A stretch of DNA of 42,670 nt from Candidatus Gastranaerophilales bacterium (lineage in GTDB: Bacteria > Cyanobacteriota > Vampirovibrionia > Gastranaerophilales > Gastranaerophilaceae), in the NCBI GenBank assembly GCA_947630355.1, contig CANRHJ010000001.1:1-42670 (forward strand), in the 5' to 3' direction. Positions within the stretch are counted from its first letter, which is position 1; each line of letters starts with the position of its first letter. Made by a program: the position numbers and the translations under genes. This document shows positions 26,488 through 35,481 of this stretch, one piece after another. The notes beneath the pieces were generated by a model that saw nothing but the letters and a program-made list of their open reading frames with translations, was not told the DNA's origin and ran no database searches.

Positions 26488-27524
26488 TGCAGCTTAGTGA
26501 ATTTGATTATGATTTACCGGAAAGTTTAATAGCGCAAACACCCGCGCAAAAACGTGAATTATCCAGAATGCTTGTCTTGGACAGAAAATCACAATCCGTT
26601 CTTCATAAACATTTTTACGATATAACCGACTTTTTAAATGAAAATGATTTGCTCGTCTTAAATAATACGAAAGTTATACCGGCAAGACTTTACGCAAAAA
26701 AGGATACCGGCGCACTTATCGAAATATTTCTTGTAAGGGAATACGAAAAAAATAAATGGATTACTCTTATAAAACCATCCAAACGAGTTAAAGATGGTAT
26801 GGTTTTAAGTATTTCGGATGAACTGTCCGTTAAAATTCTTAATAAATCTGATGATAAATGGTGCGTGGAGTTATTGTATGACGGAAATATTTTTGAAATC
26901 CTTGATAAAATCGGACATATTCCGCTTCCGCCGTATATTGAAAGAAATATGACAGATGAACAATATAAAGCACTTGATTTTGACAGATATCAAACGGTTT
27001 ATGCACAAAAACCCGGAGCCGTAGCTGCTCCGACAGCGGGACTGCATTTTACCGATGAAATTCTTAAAAAGCTTGAAAATAAAGGGGTACAACACTGTTT
27101 TATTACCCTTAATGTCGGTTTGGGAACTTTTAAACCTGTTAAATGCGATAATATACTTGAGCATAAAATGGATTCCGAGCAGTTTGAAATTTCCGAAAAA
27201 TCTGCCGAAATTATTAATAATGCCGTAAAAAACGGCAAAAAAATCACTGCCGTCGGTACCACATCCGTAAGAACGCTTGAAACCGTCATGAACAAATACG
27301 GTGAAATTCTTCCAGTAAAAGATTCAAGTGAATTATTCATTTATCCCGGTTATAAATTTAAAATCACAGATAAACTTATAACCAATTTTCATCTGCCCAA
27401 ATCTACTCTTATTATGCTCGTAAGTGCTTTTGCGGGAAAAGAATTTATCTTTAAAGCCTATCATGAAGCCATACGAAACAAATACAGATTTTACAGTTAC
27501 GGTGATTGTATGTTTATAAGGTAA
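26487..27524 (+). CDS. queA: S-adenosylmethionine:tRNA ribosyltransferase-isomerase
   Basis: A 345-residue QueA, which makes epoxyqueuosine in tRNA from the 7-aminomethyl-7-deazaguanine base and AdoMet. Family blocks are present: FDYDLPESLIAQTPA, VLNNTKVIPARL, the central GAVAAPTAGLHFT, TLNVGLGTFKPV, and TTSVRTLE. The length is standard. The ATG overlaps the yidC stop codon by one base, so translational coupling is likely. The following GT-C gene starts 5 bases after its stop. Confidence 0.96.
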   Translation: MQLSEFDYDLPESLIAQTPAQKRELSRMLVLDRKSQSVLHKHFYDITDFLNENDLLVLNNTKVIPARLYAKKDTGALIEIFLVREYEKNKWITLIKPSKRVKDGMVLSISDELSVKILNKSDDKWCVELLYDGNIFEILDKIGHIPLPPYIERNMTDEQYKALDFDRYQTVYAQKPGAVAAPTAGLHFTDEILKKLENKGVQHCFITLNVGLGTFKPVKCDNILEHKMDSEQFEISEKSAEIINNAVKNGKKITAVGTTSVRTLETVMNKYGEILPVKDSSELFIYPGYKFKITDKLITNFHLPKSTLIMLVSAFAGKEFIFKAYHEAIRNKYRFYSYGDCMFIR

Positions 27525-27529
27525 TAATT

Positions 27530-29890
27530 ATGTTTTTCATATCAGCTGCTTTAACTTGTTTCTCATCATATTTAATAACTTCATTTTTAATGAAATCACA
27601 GAATAAACAAGATGAAGGAATATTATATTTCTTTCTTATCTGTTTTGCTCAAATAGTTTTAAGCTTTGAAATTTTATCATTGGCACAAGCCATTACCTGC
27701 CGCAATTTCATTATTGCCAACGTAATATTTGTATTAATTTCATTATTTCTAATCCGATTGGGCATAACGAAATCCGATTCAACCGAGACTTGTAATCTTT
27801 CCAGTACGCATAATTTTTCTTGCATATTTTCTAAATATAAATTATATAAACCTAATTTTACGGATGACATAAGAAAGATTAAAAATGCATTAAATCGTGA
27901 TAAGTATTTAAAATATATTTCGTATTTTTTCATATTTTTCTTTATATGCGAAATTGTATTAATGACGATATTTCCGGTATACTACGGGGATGCTATGGCG
28001 TGCTACCTGCCGAGAGTAACCTCTTGGTTCCAGCAAGGAAGTATTAATCATTTCTTCTCACCTGATATAAGAGAAGTTATTATGCCTGTCAACATGGATT
28101 TATTATATCTTTGGTACTTAATGTTCCGCAAAGAAGAAGCAGGAATAGGTATTTTTTCTTTTATTTCTTTCATTTGTTCCATATATACTTTATACCGTTT
28201 ATTGGGCGAGCTGGGATTTTGTACAAGGAAAAAATTGTGGAGCATTTTTGTTTTTGCATCATTTGCAATCATCGGAATAATGTCCGTTATTCCCACCTCT
28301 GATTTGTTTACGGGAACTTTACTTCTTATTTCTTTATACCTTTATTTGATTTCAGTTAAATATTGTCCCAGAAAATTTCGCTCACGTTCCTTATCGCAAA
28401 ATTTTCAAGTGGCAACTTTAAAAGGTGAGCACTTGTACGGCGACGATGAGCGGAATTTCGGACGGATGCAAGTCCGGGTAAGCGAGGGTAAAGCGAGTGC
28501 AAGACGAAGTCGTGCGAGCGGCTATTCCGAGCAAAAAGAAATTTCAAGACAGTCGGCGGAAATGTGCGACACTAGATTAGATAAAAATAATGTATCCTTA
28601 TACATTTCAAGTTTATCATTGGCACTGGCCTTATCAACAAAAACTATAGCTATTATAGCTTGTCCTTCACTTTTATTTGTATTTTTAATAATTTCACTTT
28701 TATACAGAAAACAAACAAGTATAAATTTATTTTTTAAATTCATTATTTTATTTGTTTTAAATTTTCTGATTTTTTCAAGTTACAACTATATTTTAAACTA
28801 TATAGATTATAACAACCCCGCATCGAGCATAGAACACTATATGATACATAAATTTCGCGGCGGATTTAAAGGATATATTTTCAATCTTATTAACTATACT
28901 TTTTTAATTTTCGATTTTTCAGGTATTGATACTATTGATTTTTATAATAATTTTATAACCGATACTTTAAAACACCTTATATCACTGACAGATAAAAATC
29001 CCTATCGTTTTATGTCACCGTTTTTTATGGGATTATACGAATATAATTCAAATTATAATCCGGTTGGCTCAGGGTTGGGTGTTATGGGATTAATAGCTTT
29101 TGTACCCGCTCTTTTCTATACGTTCTTCTCGGGTTTAAAAAAATTTTTTAAATGTCATAAATGTTCCAAAAGCCGTATTATTCTGTTTATGCTTGCTTCC
29201 TTTTTCATATTTAATTTTCTTATTTTCCCTCTCGTTATGGTTTTTATAAAATATAACATCAGATATTTTGTCAATTTCCTTGTTGTTACCTCGCCTATTT
29301 TAGTTTTCACTTATATTAAATCCAATAAGAATTTTTATAAACTATTAACTGTTTTCTTTATTTTCATTTATCTTTTTATAATACCGTTCAGAAATAACTT
29401 ATCATATATATACAGCTACATAACTTTAAAAAAACAAGAAAATTTAATTGATGCTTTTGAAGAATTATTTTCTTTTAGAAACGAAGAAAAAGAAATATAC
29501 AATTTTATAATATCTGAGGATAAATCTAAAAAGTATCTTTTGCTGCAGCTCGGCTTCAAAAACAGAATATTTGATATAGAAAAGCTGAAATTTCGAGGAT
29601 ATGTCATTGATAAACTACCCATTGAAGATATTAAGAATTATGATTTATCCGAATATGACTATATAATTGCAGCAATCCCTGAAATAAAGAATGCAAATAT
29701 TAAAAATCCGAATAATACGGAATGTTATTATGTGGATTATATGAAAAACATCATACCCACAGATAACAAGAATGCCGTTAAAATTGAAGCAAGATGCAAA
29801 ACTCCGATAAAATATTTTGAGCAGCAGGGATTTAACCCCATAACAAACATAATATTGCCGAGCTACTTAATTTTTAAGAAGGCTAAATAA
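27530..29890 (+). CDS. GT-C type membrane glycosyltransferase-like protein with in-frame insertion
   Basis: A 786-residue protein of about 12 membrane spans. After the first spans, PVYYGDAMACYLPRVTSWFQ (early periplasmic loop with an acidic residue) followed by INHFFSP resembles GT-C enzymes of the PMT/ArnT/GT39 type that use lipid-phosphate sugars. Homology is by pattern only. Residues about 280-345 are a strongly charged stretch (GDDERNFGRMQVRVSEGK, ASARRSRASGYSEQ) that interrupts a hydrophobic region and is encoded by a GC-richer palindromic element. ATG 27530 (AAGG eight bases upstream) is preferred over an in-frame TTG at 27506 inside queA. It ends the run starting with the GT2 gene. Confidence 0.75.
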   Translation: MFFISAALTCFSSYLITSFLMKSQNKQDEGILYFFLICFAQIVLSFEILSLAQAITCRNFIIANVIFVLISLFLIRLGITKSDSTETCNLSSTHNFSCIFSKYKLYKPNFTDDIRKIKNALNRDKYLKYISYFFIFFFICEIVLMTIFPVYYGDAMACYLPRVTSWFQQGSINHFFSPDIREVIMPVNMDLLYLWYLMFRKEEAGIGIFSFISFICSIYTLYRLLGELGFCTRKKLWSIFVFASFAIIGIMSVIPTSDLFTGTLLLISLYLYLISVKYCPRKFRSRSLSQNFQVATLKGEHLYGDDERNFGRMQVRVSEGKASARRSRASGYSEQKEISRQSAEMCDTRLDKNNVSLYISSLSLALALSTKTIAIIACPSLLFVFLIISLLYRKQTSINLFFKFIILFVLNFLIFSSYNYILNYIDYNNPASSIEHYMIHKFRGGFKGYIFNLINYTFLIFDFSGIDTIDFYNNFITDTLKHLISLTDKNPYRFMSPFFMGLYEYNSNYNPVGSGLGVMGLIAFVPALFYTFFSGLKKFFKCHKCSKSRIILFMLASFFIFNFLIFPLVMVFIKYNIRYFVNFLVVTSPILVFTYIKSNKNFYKLLTVFFIFIYLFIIPFRNNLSYIYSYITLKKQENLIDAFEELFSFRNEEKEIYNFIISEDKSKKYLLLQLGFKNRIFDIEKLKFRGYVIDKLPIEDIKNYDLSEYDYIIAAIPEIKNANIKNPNNTECYYVDYMKNIIPTDNKNAVKIEARCKTPIKYFEQQGFNPITNIILPSYLIFKKAK
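28371..28550 (+). repeat. GC-richer palindromic element inserted in frame in a coding sequence
   Basis: This stretch of about 180 bases is visibly richer in G+C than the gene around it and translates to a charged, arginine-rich segment between two hydrophobic spans. Its ends are imperfect inverted copies: AAAATTTCGCTC (28372-28383) against GAGCAAAAAGAAATTT (28529-28544). Inside are a CGGAC/GTCCG hairpin (28459-28476) and a GCAAGAC/GTCGTGC hairpin (28499-28515, one mismatch). The reading frame stays open throughout. These traits resemble small palindromic repeats that insert into genes, such as the Rickettsia palindromic elements. Exact borders are uncertain. Confidence 0.6.
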
Positions 29891-29914
29891 TTCTGTCAAA
29901 ATTAATTCCTGCCT

Positions 29915-29939
29915 GATTTAAGTTTGCTTCAAACAAATC
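29915..29939 (+). terminator. Possible hairpin after the GT-C gene
   Basis: GATTT/AAATC (outer) and GTTTG/CAAAC (inner, three-base loop) form a ten-pair stem with a two-base bulge, 24 bases after the stop codon. It lacks a following T run, so it may stabilise the mRNA end rather than terminate. Confidence 0.35.
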
Positions 29940-30060
29940 CGCAGTGCAAGAATTTGTCCGAGAAAATTTAATAATATAAAAAATTCATATATTAGTATGA
30001 AATTTTGTAAAAAAAGCTAAAGTTTAAGTTATAATATGCCGATATAGGATGTATAAGATT

Positions 30061-30089
30061 TTGCATAAAATCTTAATATAAAATATAAT
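30061..30089 (+). promoter_or_regulatory. Predicted promoter for the HD-GYP-like gene
   Basis: TTGCAT (30061-30066) and a perfect TATAAT (30084-30089) are 17 bases apart, giving a leader of about 50 bases before ATG 30147. A second TATAAT at 30031-30036 lacks a well-spaced -35. A short inverted repeat (AAGAT...ATCTT type) spans the -35 and could be an operator. Confidence 0.45.
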
Positions 30090-30146
30090 GGTATTATAGT
30101 TTTAAATTCGGATTAAAAAAGATAAAGAAGAATGATAGGATATTAA

Positions 30147-31523
30147 ATGACAGAAGAGAAAAAAACAGATAAAAATGTTTCTGTATACTCACGAAACAAG
30201 ATATCTCTGGAAACAGATCCTCTAGAAGAGATTTTTGCACTAAATTTGGGTGATTTTATATCAGAACATCTTATTTCCGACGAACTTGTTCAAAAAATAA
30301 GTAAAAATAAAACTGATAAAACCGAAAGTTTAAAGAACCAATTAAAAGAACTTATTTCAATATATTCAATAGATAACACATTAAAAATACTGGGATTTAG
30401 CAGCAAAGAAGACTATATAATATATAATGCAATAGCTAAGACGATAAAACAAATGTTTGAAATTGATGCTTGCCATATATTTTTGTCAAAAGAAAACGCT
30501 ATGGGATTGAACACCACTAAAAATGACTTACTTTTAGTAGGTTCATCCTTAAATTTTAAAGATGATATTTATGAAGCTGAAATAGGATACAAACTTAATG
30601 ATAAAAGTTATGTATCGAAAGCATTTAACAAGCAAGAAGTTATAGAAGTAAAAGATTGCAACAATGATGAAGATTTTAAAGCAATTTTACTCTTAAGTGA
30701 AGATAAAGTTAACTATTATTTAGCCATACCTATGTTTAATAATATGGGAAAAGTCGGAGTAATTGTAGTGGAAAATTACACAAATAAACAATTATCCGAT
30801 GAATTTAGAGAGCTTTTGAGTATAACTGCAAGATTATTTGCCACATCAATGACACTTGAGAAATTGACACTCGAAACCGAAGAATTAATAAATGAAGATG
30901 ATGTAACCCTATTGCAATTGCAGAATAATCGTGCGGAATTAACGGCATTAATAGGAGATTTAAGCAGCGAGCAACAATGGTTTGTTGAAAATTTAGCTAA
31001 AGCTGTAGATGCTAAGAGTAATTTTAAAAATAATTATTCACACGATGTTGCGGATTTGGCAAAAGAAATTTCGACATATTTAGGATTAAATGAAAAAACA
31101 AAAGATTTAATTTATTATGCTGCACTGCTAAGAAACATAGGGAAAATAACACTTCCCGAAGAAATTTTTAATAAAAAAGAGAAACTTTCGCAAGAAGATT
31201 GGGAAAAGCTTCAAAATCATCCCAATGTAGGGGTAAGCATATTAATGAGTATAAATTTCTTATCGGAAGTAGTACCGTATATAACCTATCATAAAGAGCG
31301 GTGGGACGGACAAGGTGAACCTGAAGGTTTATCCGCATACAGCATACCGTTGGGCAGCCGTATTATCGGTTTAGCCGATGCTTATAGTGCTTTAACTTCC
31401 GACAGAATTTATCGTAATGCGATGACAAAAGAAAAAGCACTTGATATCATTAAATCGGAAGCAGGCACCAAATGGGATCCCGAGTTAGTTGACGTATTGG
31501 TTAATATAACTTTGGAACATTAA
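30147..31523 (+). CDS. GAF / degenerate HD-GYP protein, probably not an active phosphodiesterase
   Basis: A 458-residue cytoplasmic protein. Residues about 90-250 form a GAF-like sensor domain (NAIAKTIKQMFEIDACHIFL, YYLAIPMFNNMGKVGVIVVE). About 285-455 is an HD-GYP domain recognisable by NHPNVGVSIL, ERWDGQGEPEGL, IIGLADAYSALTSDRIYR and WDPELVD. Key residues have changed: the HD dyad of LLHDIGK reads LLRNIGK (R339, N340), HHE reads HKE (H392, K393), and GYP reads GEP (400-402). H309, H368 and D421 remain. Loss of the metal-binding dyad argues against c-di-GMP hydrolysis; a receptor or structural role is more likely. It abuts the converging desulfoferrodoxin gene with no spacing. Confidence 0.88.
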   Translation: MTEEKKTDKNVSVYSRNKISLETDPLEEIFALNLGDFISEHLISDELVQKISKNKTDKTESLKNQLKELISIYSIDNTLKILGFSSKEDYIIYNAIAKTIKQMFEIDACHIFLSKENAMGLNTTKNDLLLVGSSLNFKDDIYEAEIGYKLNDKSYVSKAFNKQEVIEVKDCNNDEDFKAILLLSEDKVNYYLAIPMFNNMGKVGVIVVENYTNKQLSDEFRELLSITARLFATSMTLEKLTLETEELINEDDVTLLQLQNNRAELTALIGDLSSEQQWFVENLAKAVDAKSNFKNNYSHDVADLAKEISTYLGLNEKTKDLIYYAALLRNIGKITLPEEIFNKKEKLSQEDWEKLQNHPNVGVSILMSINFLSEVVPYITYHKERWDGQGEPEGLSAYSIPLGSRIIGLADAYSALTSDRIYRNAMTKEKALDIIKSEAGTKWDPELVDVLVNITLEH

Positions 31524-31916
31524 TTATTTGTTTACCCACAGACCGTGAATATTACAAAGTTCGCGTGCCGTAAAGTTTTCATAATTGCACGGTGCTTTTA
31601 ATTCAAGTTTGGGTTCATCTCCCGCAGTTAAATATTTACGTTTTATATATTTTTTGTCTGATGAAATAGCTTCAATAAATATAATATAATGGCTATCCTC
31701 CATCGGATGCGGAATAGAACCGACTCGTATAATTTTATTTTCGCCTTCTAAAGTCACTATAGGAACATGTTTTTCCTGCATTTCTTCATCCGTTGAATGT
31801 TCCGGCAAATGTTCCATCGGTACGGAACAGCATACAAGCTCGCCGGCTCCGGGATTAATTATTTCCACTATATTCCCGCATATATTACATTTATATATTT
31901 CCAATTTTTCTGTCAT
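31524..31916 (-). CDS. dfx: Desulfoferrodoxin / superoxide reductase
   Basis: A 130-residue 2Fe-SOR. The N-terminal desulforedoxin-like centre has CNICG then VCCS (Cys-x2-Cys and Cys-Cys for the FeCys4 site). The catalytic centre has EKHVP, IPHPMEDSHYI and CNIHGLW, supplying the four His and one Cys ligands of the Fe site that reduces superoxide to H2O2 without producing O2. This enzyme is typical of anaerobes. AAAGGGGG lies four bases before the ATG. It is the last gene of the minus-strand run, 66 bases after the carboxypeptidase gene, so it may also have its own promoter. Confidence 0.95.
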   Translation of the reverse strand: MTEKLEIYKCNICGNIVEIINPGAGELVCCSVPMEHLPEHSTDEEMQEKHVPIVTLEGENKIIRVGSIPHPMEDSHYIIFIEAISSDKKYIKRKYLTAGDEPKLELKAPCNYENFTARELCNIHGLWVNK

Positions 31917-31982
31917 ATAACCCCCTTTTCAGAAAGATTATAAGTTTAAAAATTGTTTTAATAATCACCTTTTTTGATAATT

Positions 31983-33347
31983 CTATCGATTATAAATTAA
32001 TTTTATAAGTTCATCTTCAAACATTTTTATATCGGTTTGAGGATTTGTAAAGTTTTGAATAACAATTACGGCAGAATAAGTATTTCCGTCTTTAGACTCA
32101 ATATAACCGGCTATAGCGCTTATATTTGATAAAGAACCCGTTTTAAGCCATACACTGCCCCTTAAATCGTACAAACGTTTAGATAAAGTTCCTTCACCCG
32201 GTTGAGCCATAAATTCTTTATACTTATCAAAATCTTTCATCCTATAAAGTTTATTCAAAGCCGATGTAATCCAATCGGAACTTAAAAGGTTATTTCTCGA
32301 AACTCCGCACCCGTCGGCTATTATCATATTATCTAAATTTAATCCTTCTTTTTTATAAAAATCTTTCAGCATTTTAAAACCGAGTTCATCACTGCCCGTT
32401 GAAGAATATTTGTATCCGCCGGCTAATTTATATATCGTTTCGGACATAAGATTATTACTGTTTTGAAGTATATTCCCTATTGTCGAATTCAACGGGTTTA
32501 GTACTTCGGTAATTAATTCCGCATCCGAAGGAACCAATTTTGATGCATACATTGTACCTGATATAATTATTCCGTTATCATCCAAGCACTTATCAAGATT
32601 ATAAATAAAATATCTTCTCATACTGCTGATTGGCAGTTTAAAAGAAAACGGTGCAATTATATCACCTTTAATTTCAACTAATTCAGGATTATTCCAATTA
32701 TAACGATTTATCTCCAGCGAAGTCTTTTTTGCACCTGATTTAATATCCGAAACAACAGACATTGAATAATGCGGTTTCAAGTCTACCCGAACACTTCCGT
32801 CCGAATTTTTTTCCGTATTTGCATCAATAACATTCCCGTCAAGATTATATGCGCTAACCTTTGGCGTATAGGCATTAATATCATCATCCCACATCCAGCC
32901 TTGTGCAAACTCTTTTTTATCCATTACACTGTCATCAATATAAATATTATTGAAAGTTTTAAGTCCTTTTTCTTTTAATGTTGAAAAAGCATGGTGCAGT
33001 TGAGAACTTGTTAAAAGCGGATCGGCACCGAGTTTTATATATAAATTATTTTGATTATCCTTATATAACTGAGTTCTGAACATATAATCACGGCCTAAAG
33101 CATCAATGGCAGGATATGTTGTTATTAATTTCAGAACCGATGCGGGATGTATCAGCTTTTTTGAATTATATTCATACACAACATTATCCGTGTCCGCATT
33201 TTTTATTGACAGCGAAACAGTTGACGTTTCATCAAGCTTAGACTCCTTAATCATCTTTTCTATTTTGCCGGTTGATATTGCGAAACATGAATTCATCGTA
33301 ATAACAGCAATTATTAAAAAAGAACATACATTTATTATTTTCTTCAT
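31983..33347 (-). CDS. dacB: D-alanyl-D-alanine carboxypeptidase/endopeptidase (PBP4, peptidase S13)
   Basis: A 454-residue exported protein with a signal peptide (MKKIINVCSFLIIAVITMNS, ending about residue 23). The penicillin-binding motifs are SVLK (70-73, in HPASVLKL), SNN in QNSNNLMSE, and KTG in WLKTGSLSNISAIAGY, with the long domain II/III insertion of class C PBPs between the first two. It trims D-Ala from peptidoglycan stems or cleaves cross-links in the periplasm. GGAG lies five bases before the ATG, which overlaps the stop of the nitrilase-family gene by four bases, so the genes are translationally coupled. Confidence 0.94.
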   Translation of the reverse strand: MKKIINVCSFLIIAVITMNSCFAISTGKIEKMIKESKLDETSTVSLSIKNADTDNVVYEYNSKKLIHPASVLKLITTYPAIDALGRDYMFRTQLYKDNQNNLYIKLGADPLLTSSQLHHAFSTLKEKGLKTFNNIYIDDSVMDKKEFAQGWMWDDDINAYTPKVSAYNLDGNVIDANTEKNSDGSVRVDLKPHYSMSVVSDIKSGAKKTSLEINRYNWNNPELVEIKGDIIAPFSFKLPISSMRRYFIYNLDKCLDDNGIIISGTMYASKLVPSDAELITEVLNPLNSTIGNILQNSNNLMSETIYKLAGGYKYSSTGSDELGFKMLKDFYKKEGLNLDNMIIADGCGVSRNNLLSSDWITSALNKLYRMKDFDKYKEFMAQPGEGTLSKRLYDLRGSVWLKTGSLSNISAIAGYIESKDGNTYSAVIVIQNFTNPQTDIKMFEDELIKLIYNR

Positions 33348-34156
33348 TTTTTCTCCAATAATTTATAACTACTTTTTGTATCTTTTAAAATAGGCATTTG
33401 TAACCTGTAATTATTCATTTCATCAATATCAAGTACTGCGCTGAGAACTTTTTCCTCTTCTTGCGCCGAAGCAATAATTCTTCCCTTATAGTCCGCAACG
33501 AACGAATTTCCGGAAAAGAAGAAAGACTCATTAATTTTCCCCGTCAAGCAGGCTGAAACAAAATACAATTGATTTTCTATAGCACGAGCCTTTGACAAGG
33601 TAACATACTCATCAACGAAAGATTTGGGCCAAGCAGCCATATTAACAATAAAATCAGCGCCGTTAAAAGCATAAAGTCTGAATAATTCCGGAAATCTTAT
33701 GTCATAACATATTGATATTCCTATATTACCTATATCGGTATGAGCAATAACCCCTCCGTCACCTTCCTGTAAATATCTTCCCTCTGCCTCTCCTCTGTGC
33801 GAAAACAAATGATATTTGTCATAAGTATTTATTATATTACCTTGCCTGTCAAGGATAATACAGGTATTTCTGTCTTTTTCGCCGTTCTTTCTGAGTATTG
33901 AACTCCCGCCTATTATATTCGCATTATATTTTTTGGCCAGTTCTTTTAAAAATTTATATATTTTAGAATCAAATAATTCTTCGGAATACCTGTTAAAATT
34001 TGCACAATCCCAGCCTATCGTCCATAATTCCGGCAGAACAATCAAATCTGCATTTTCATGAGCGTTTTTTTCAAGCAGGCTGCTGACTTTATCCGTATTT
34101 TTATCAATATCCCCCGCAGCTGCTTCTAATTGTACTAAAAATAATTTGACCTTCAT
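33344..34156 (-). CDS. Carbon-nitrogen hydrolase (nitrilase superfamily, omega-amidase-like)
   Basis: A 270-residue cytoplasmic hydrolase with the catalytic triad E43 (LPELW), K114 (YDKYHLF) and C150 (ISICYDIRFPEL). The blocks match the Nit2/YafV-type omega-amidase group that hydrolyses alpha-ketoglutaramate or similar amides. Substrate assignment within the superfamily is uncertain. It overlaps dacB by four bases. The small 78-residue gene lies 35 bases upstream. Confidence 0.9.
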   Translation of the reverse strand: MKVKLFLVQLEAAAGDIDKNTDKVSSLLEKNAHENADLIVLPELWTIGWDCANFNRYSEELFDSKIYKFLKELAKKYNANIIGGSSILRKNGEKDRNTCIILDRQGNIINTYDKYHLFSHRGEAEGRYLQEGDGGVIAHTDIGNIGISICYDIRFPELFRLYAFNGADFIVNMAAWPKSFVDEYVTLSKARAIENQLYFVSACLTGKINESFFFSGNSFVADYKGRIIASAQEEEKVLSAVLDIDEMNNYRLQMPILKDTKSSYKLLEKK

Positions 34157-34191
34157 ACATAAATTTTATTACAAATTTGTATTGTTATCAA

Positions 34192-34428
34192 TTATTTTAT
34201 AAACGTTTTGACTGTTTTAGCCAATGTATCCAAATATGACAGCGCATTTTTATTTGATGCAATCGCGGATGACATATCTTTTTTTGTAAACTCTTCCAAT
34301 GCCGTAATATTTTTAGAAAAAGAATCGGCAGTTTCTTTGCATAATTGACTAAATTGTGCAGGAATTGCTTCCGTACCTTTTTGTACGGTATTCATTGTTT
34401 TGCTGCTTATCAATTTTAATGCCTGCAT
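34192..34428 (-). CDS. Small phasin-like helical protein of unknown function
   Basis: A 78-residue protein (MQALKLISSKTMNTVQKGTE...) predicted fully helical and amphipathic, with repeated S/K/E-rich heptads (SFSKNITALEEFTKKDMSSA). The pattern resembles phasin-type or other amphipathic helical small proteins, but no family is assigned. AGGA lies very close to the ATG. It sits between holB and the nitrilase-family gene on the same strand, about 100 bases after holB. Codon use and strand context support a real gene. Confidence 0.6.
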   Translation of the reverse strand: MQALKLISSKTMNTVQKGTEAIPAQFSQLCKETADSFSKNITALEEFTKKDMSSAIASNKNALSYLDTLAKTVKTFIK

Positions 34429-34526
34429 TTTCCTTTTCCCTATATTATTAAAAACATTTAGCGTAAATTTTTTGCTTAATTTATTCCGAAAATTTACCTT
34501 TACTGATAAATTTCCTATTGCAAAAT

Positions 34527-35480
34527 TTACCCTGATATTCTTTTTTCAAAGTAAAAGGCCAAATCTTCATATACCATTTGTTCCTTTATATATGATTTTA
34601 GCATTTTTTTTGAATCATTTAACTTTTCTATATCATCTCTGATTATGGTTCTTAATAATTTATTATTATAATTCAGTTTTAGAATTTCTGTCAGGTAATA
34701 CTGAATGGAATTCAAAATATAAATACCGTTCAGATTATTTTGTGTTTGATAATTAAACAAATACAGAGCGAAATCAAGAGCAGTATTTTTTTTAAATAAA
34801 GGATAATCTTTAAAATATTCACTCAGAAATTGTGTATTATAATCCGTTATTTTAACATCAGGCACATAAAAAGCCTGCGAACGGGATACAATAGTTTGAA
34901 TTAAATCATCTTTATTATTTGTAAGGAAAATAAAAGTAACATCATTTTCGGGTTCTTCTATTGACTTTAGCATAGCATTTGCAGCTACGGAGGATAAACA
35001 GTCTTTGTTAATTCCCGACGGAAACCAAATTTCCTCATCATTTCCTTGCGGGGGATTAAATCCGGTTGACTTAAACTCTTTGTATGCTTCTAATTCACCC
35101 TCACTTAAACCGCCTATCTTAGCATCGCAGAATATAAATACCCTATGATAATCAGAACTTCCGAATAAAATATCCAATACATTATTTATTTGTTCTTCCG
35201 ATATAACAGTTTTGCTTGAATCGGTTTTATTATCTATTTTGGATATGGTTATAACTGCAGGATGTTTATTTTCTCGAATCCATCTGCAATTTTGACAATC
35301 ACAATCATCAGCGCCGTCTTTTTGACAGTTTAATAATCTGGCAAGTTCAAGTGCAATCGCATACTGAATATAATTATTCCCGCCGTATAAAATCAGTGAA
35401 TGAAATAATCTATTTCGTTCAGCTGCTGTCTTAAAAAAATTACTTAAATACGGATATTTGAATTCAATTATTTTATTCAT
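34527..35480 (-). CDS. holB: DNA polymerase III delta' subunit-like clamp-loader protein
   Basis: A 317-residue protein with the DnaX/HolB clamp-loader AAA+ layout: HSLILYGG where Walker A would lie (degenerate, as usual in delta'), a zinc-binding cysteine cluster (CDCQNCRW), and ANAMLKSIEEPENDVTFIFLTNN. The usual SRC sensor-1 motif reads SRSQ. It loads the beta clamp onto primed DNA with the delta and tau/gamma subunits. It directly follows holA with one base between the genes, a pairing that supports both calls. Confidence 0.87.
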   Translation of the reverse strand: MNKIIEFKYPYLSNFFKTAAERNRLFHSLILYGGNNYIQYAIALELARLLNCQKDGADDCDCQNCRWIRENKHPAVITISKIDNKTDSSKTVISEEQINNVLDILFGSSDYHRVFIFCDAKIGGLSEGELEAYKEFKSTGFNPPQGNDEEIWFPSGINKDCLSSVAANAMLKSIEEPENDVTFIFLTNNKDDLIQTIVSRSQAFYVPDVKITDYNTQFLSEYFKDYPLFKKNTALDFALYLFNYQTQNNLNGIYILNSIQYYLTEILKLNYNNKLLRTIIRDDIEKLNDSKKMLKSYIKEQMVYEDLAFYFEKRISG

Positions 35481-35481
35481 A

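Noticed and set aside
28440..28520. Hairpin-rich stretch considered as a tRNA or small RNA gene
   Set aside because: No T-loop consensus, acceptor stem or anticodon arm can be drawn, and the stretch stays open as coding sequence; a palindromic repeat explains it better.
28356..28547. Minus-strand open frame over the palindromic element
   Set aside because: The palindromic, GC-richer composition lowers stop frequency on both strands; no ribosome binding site or similarity supports a gene.
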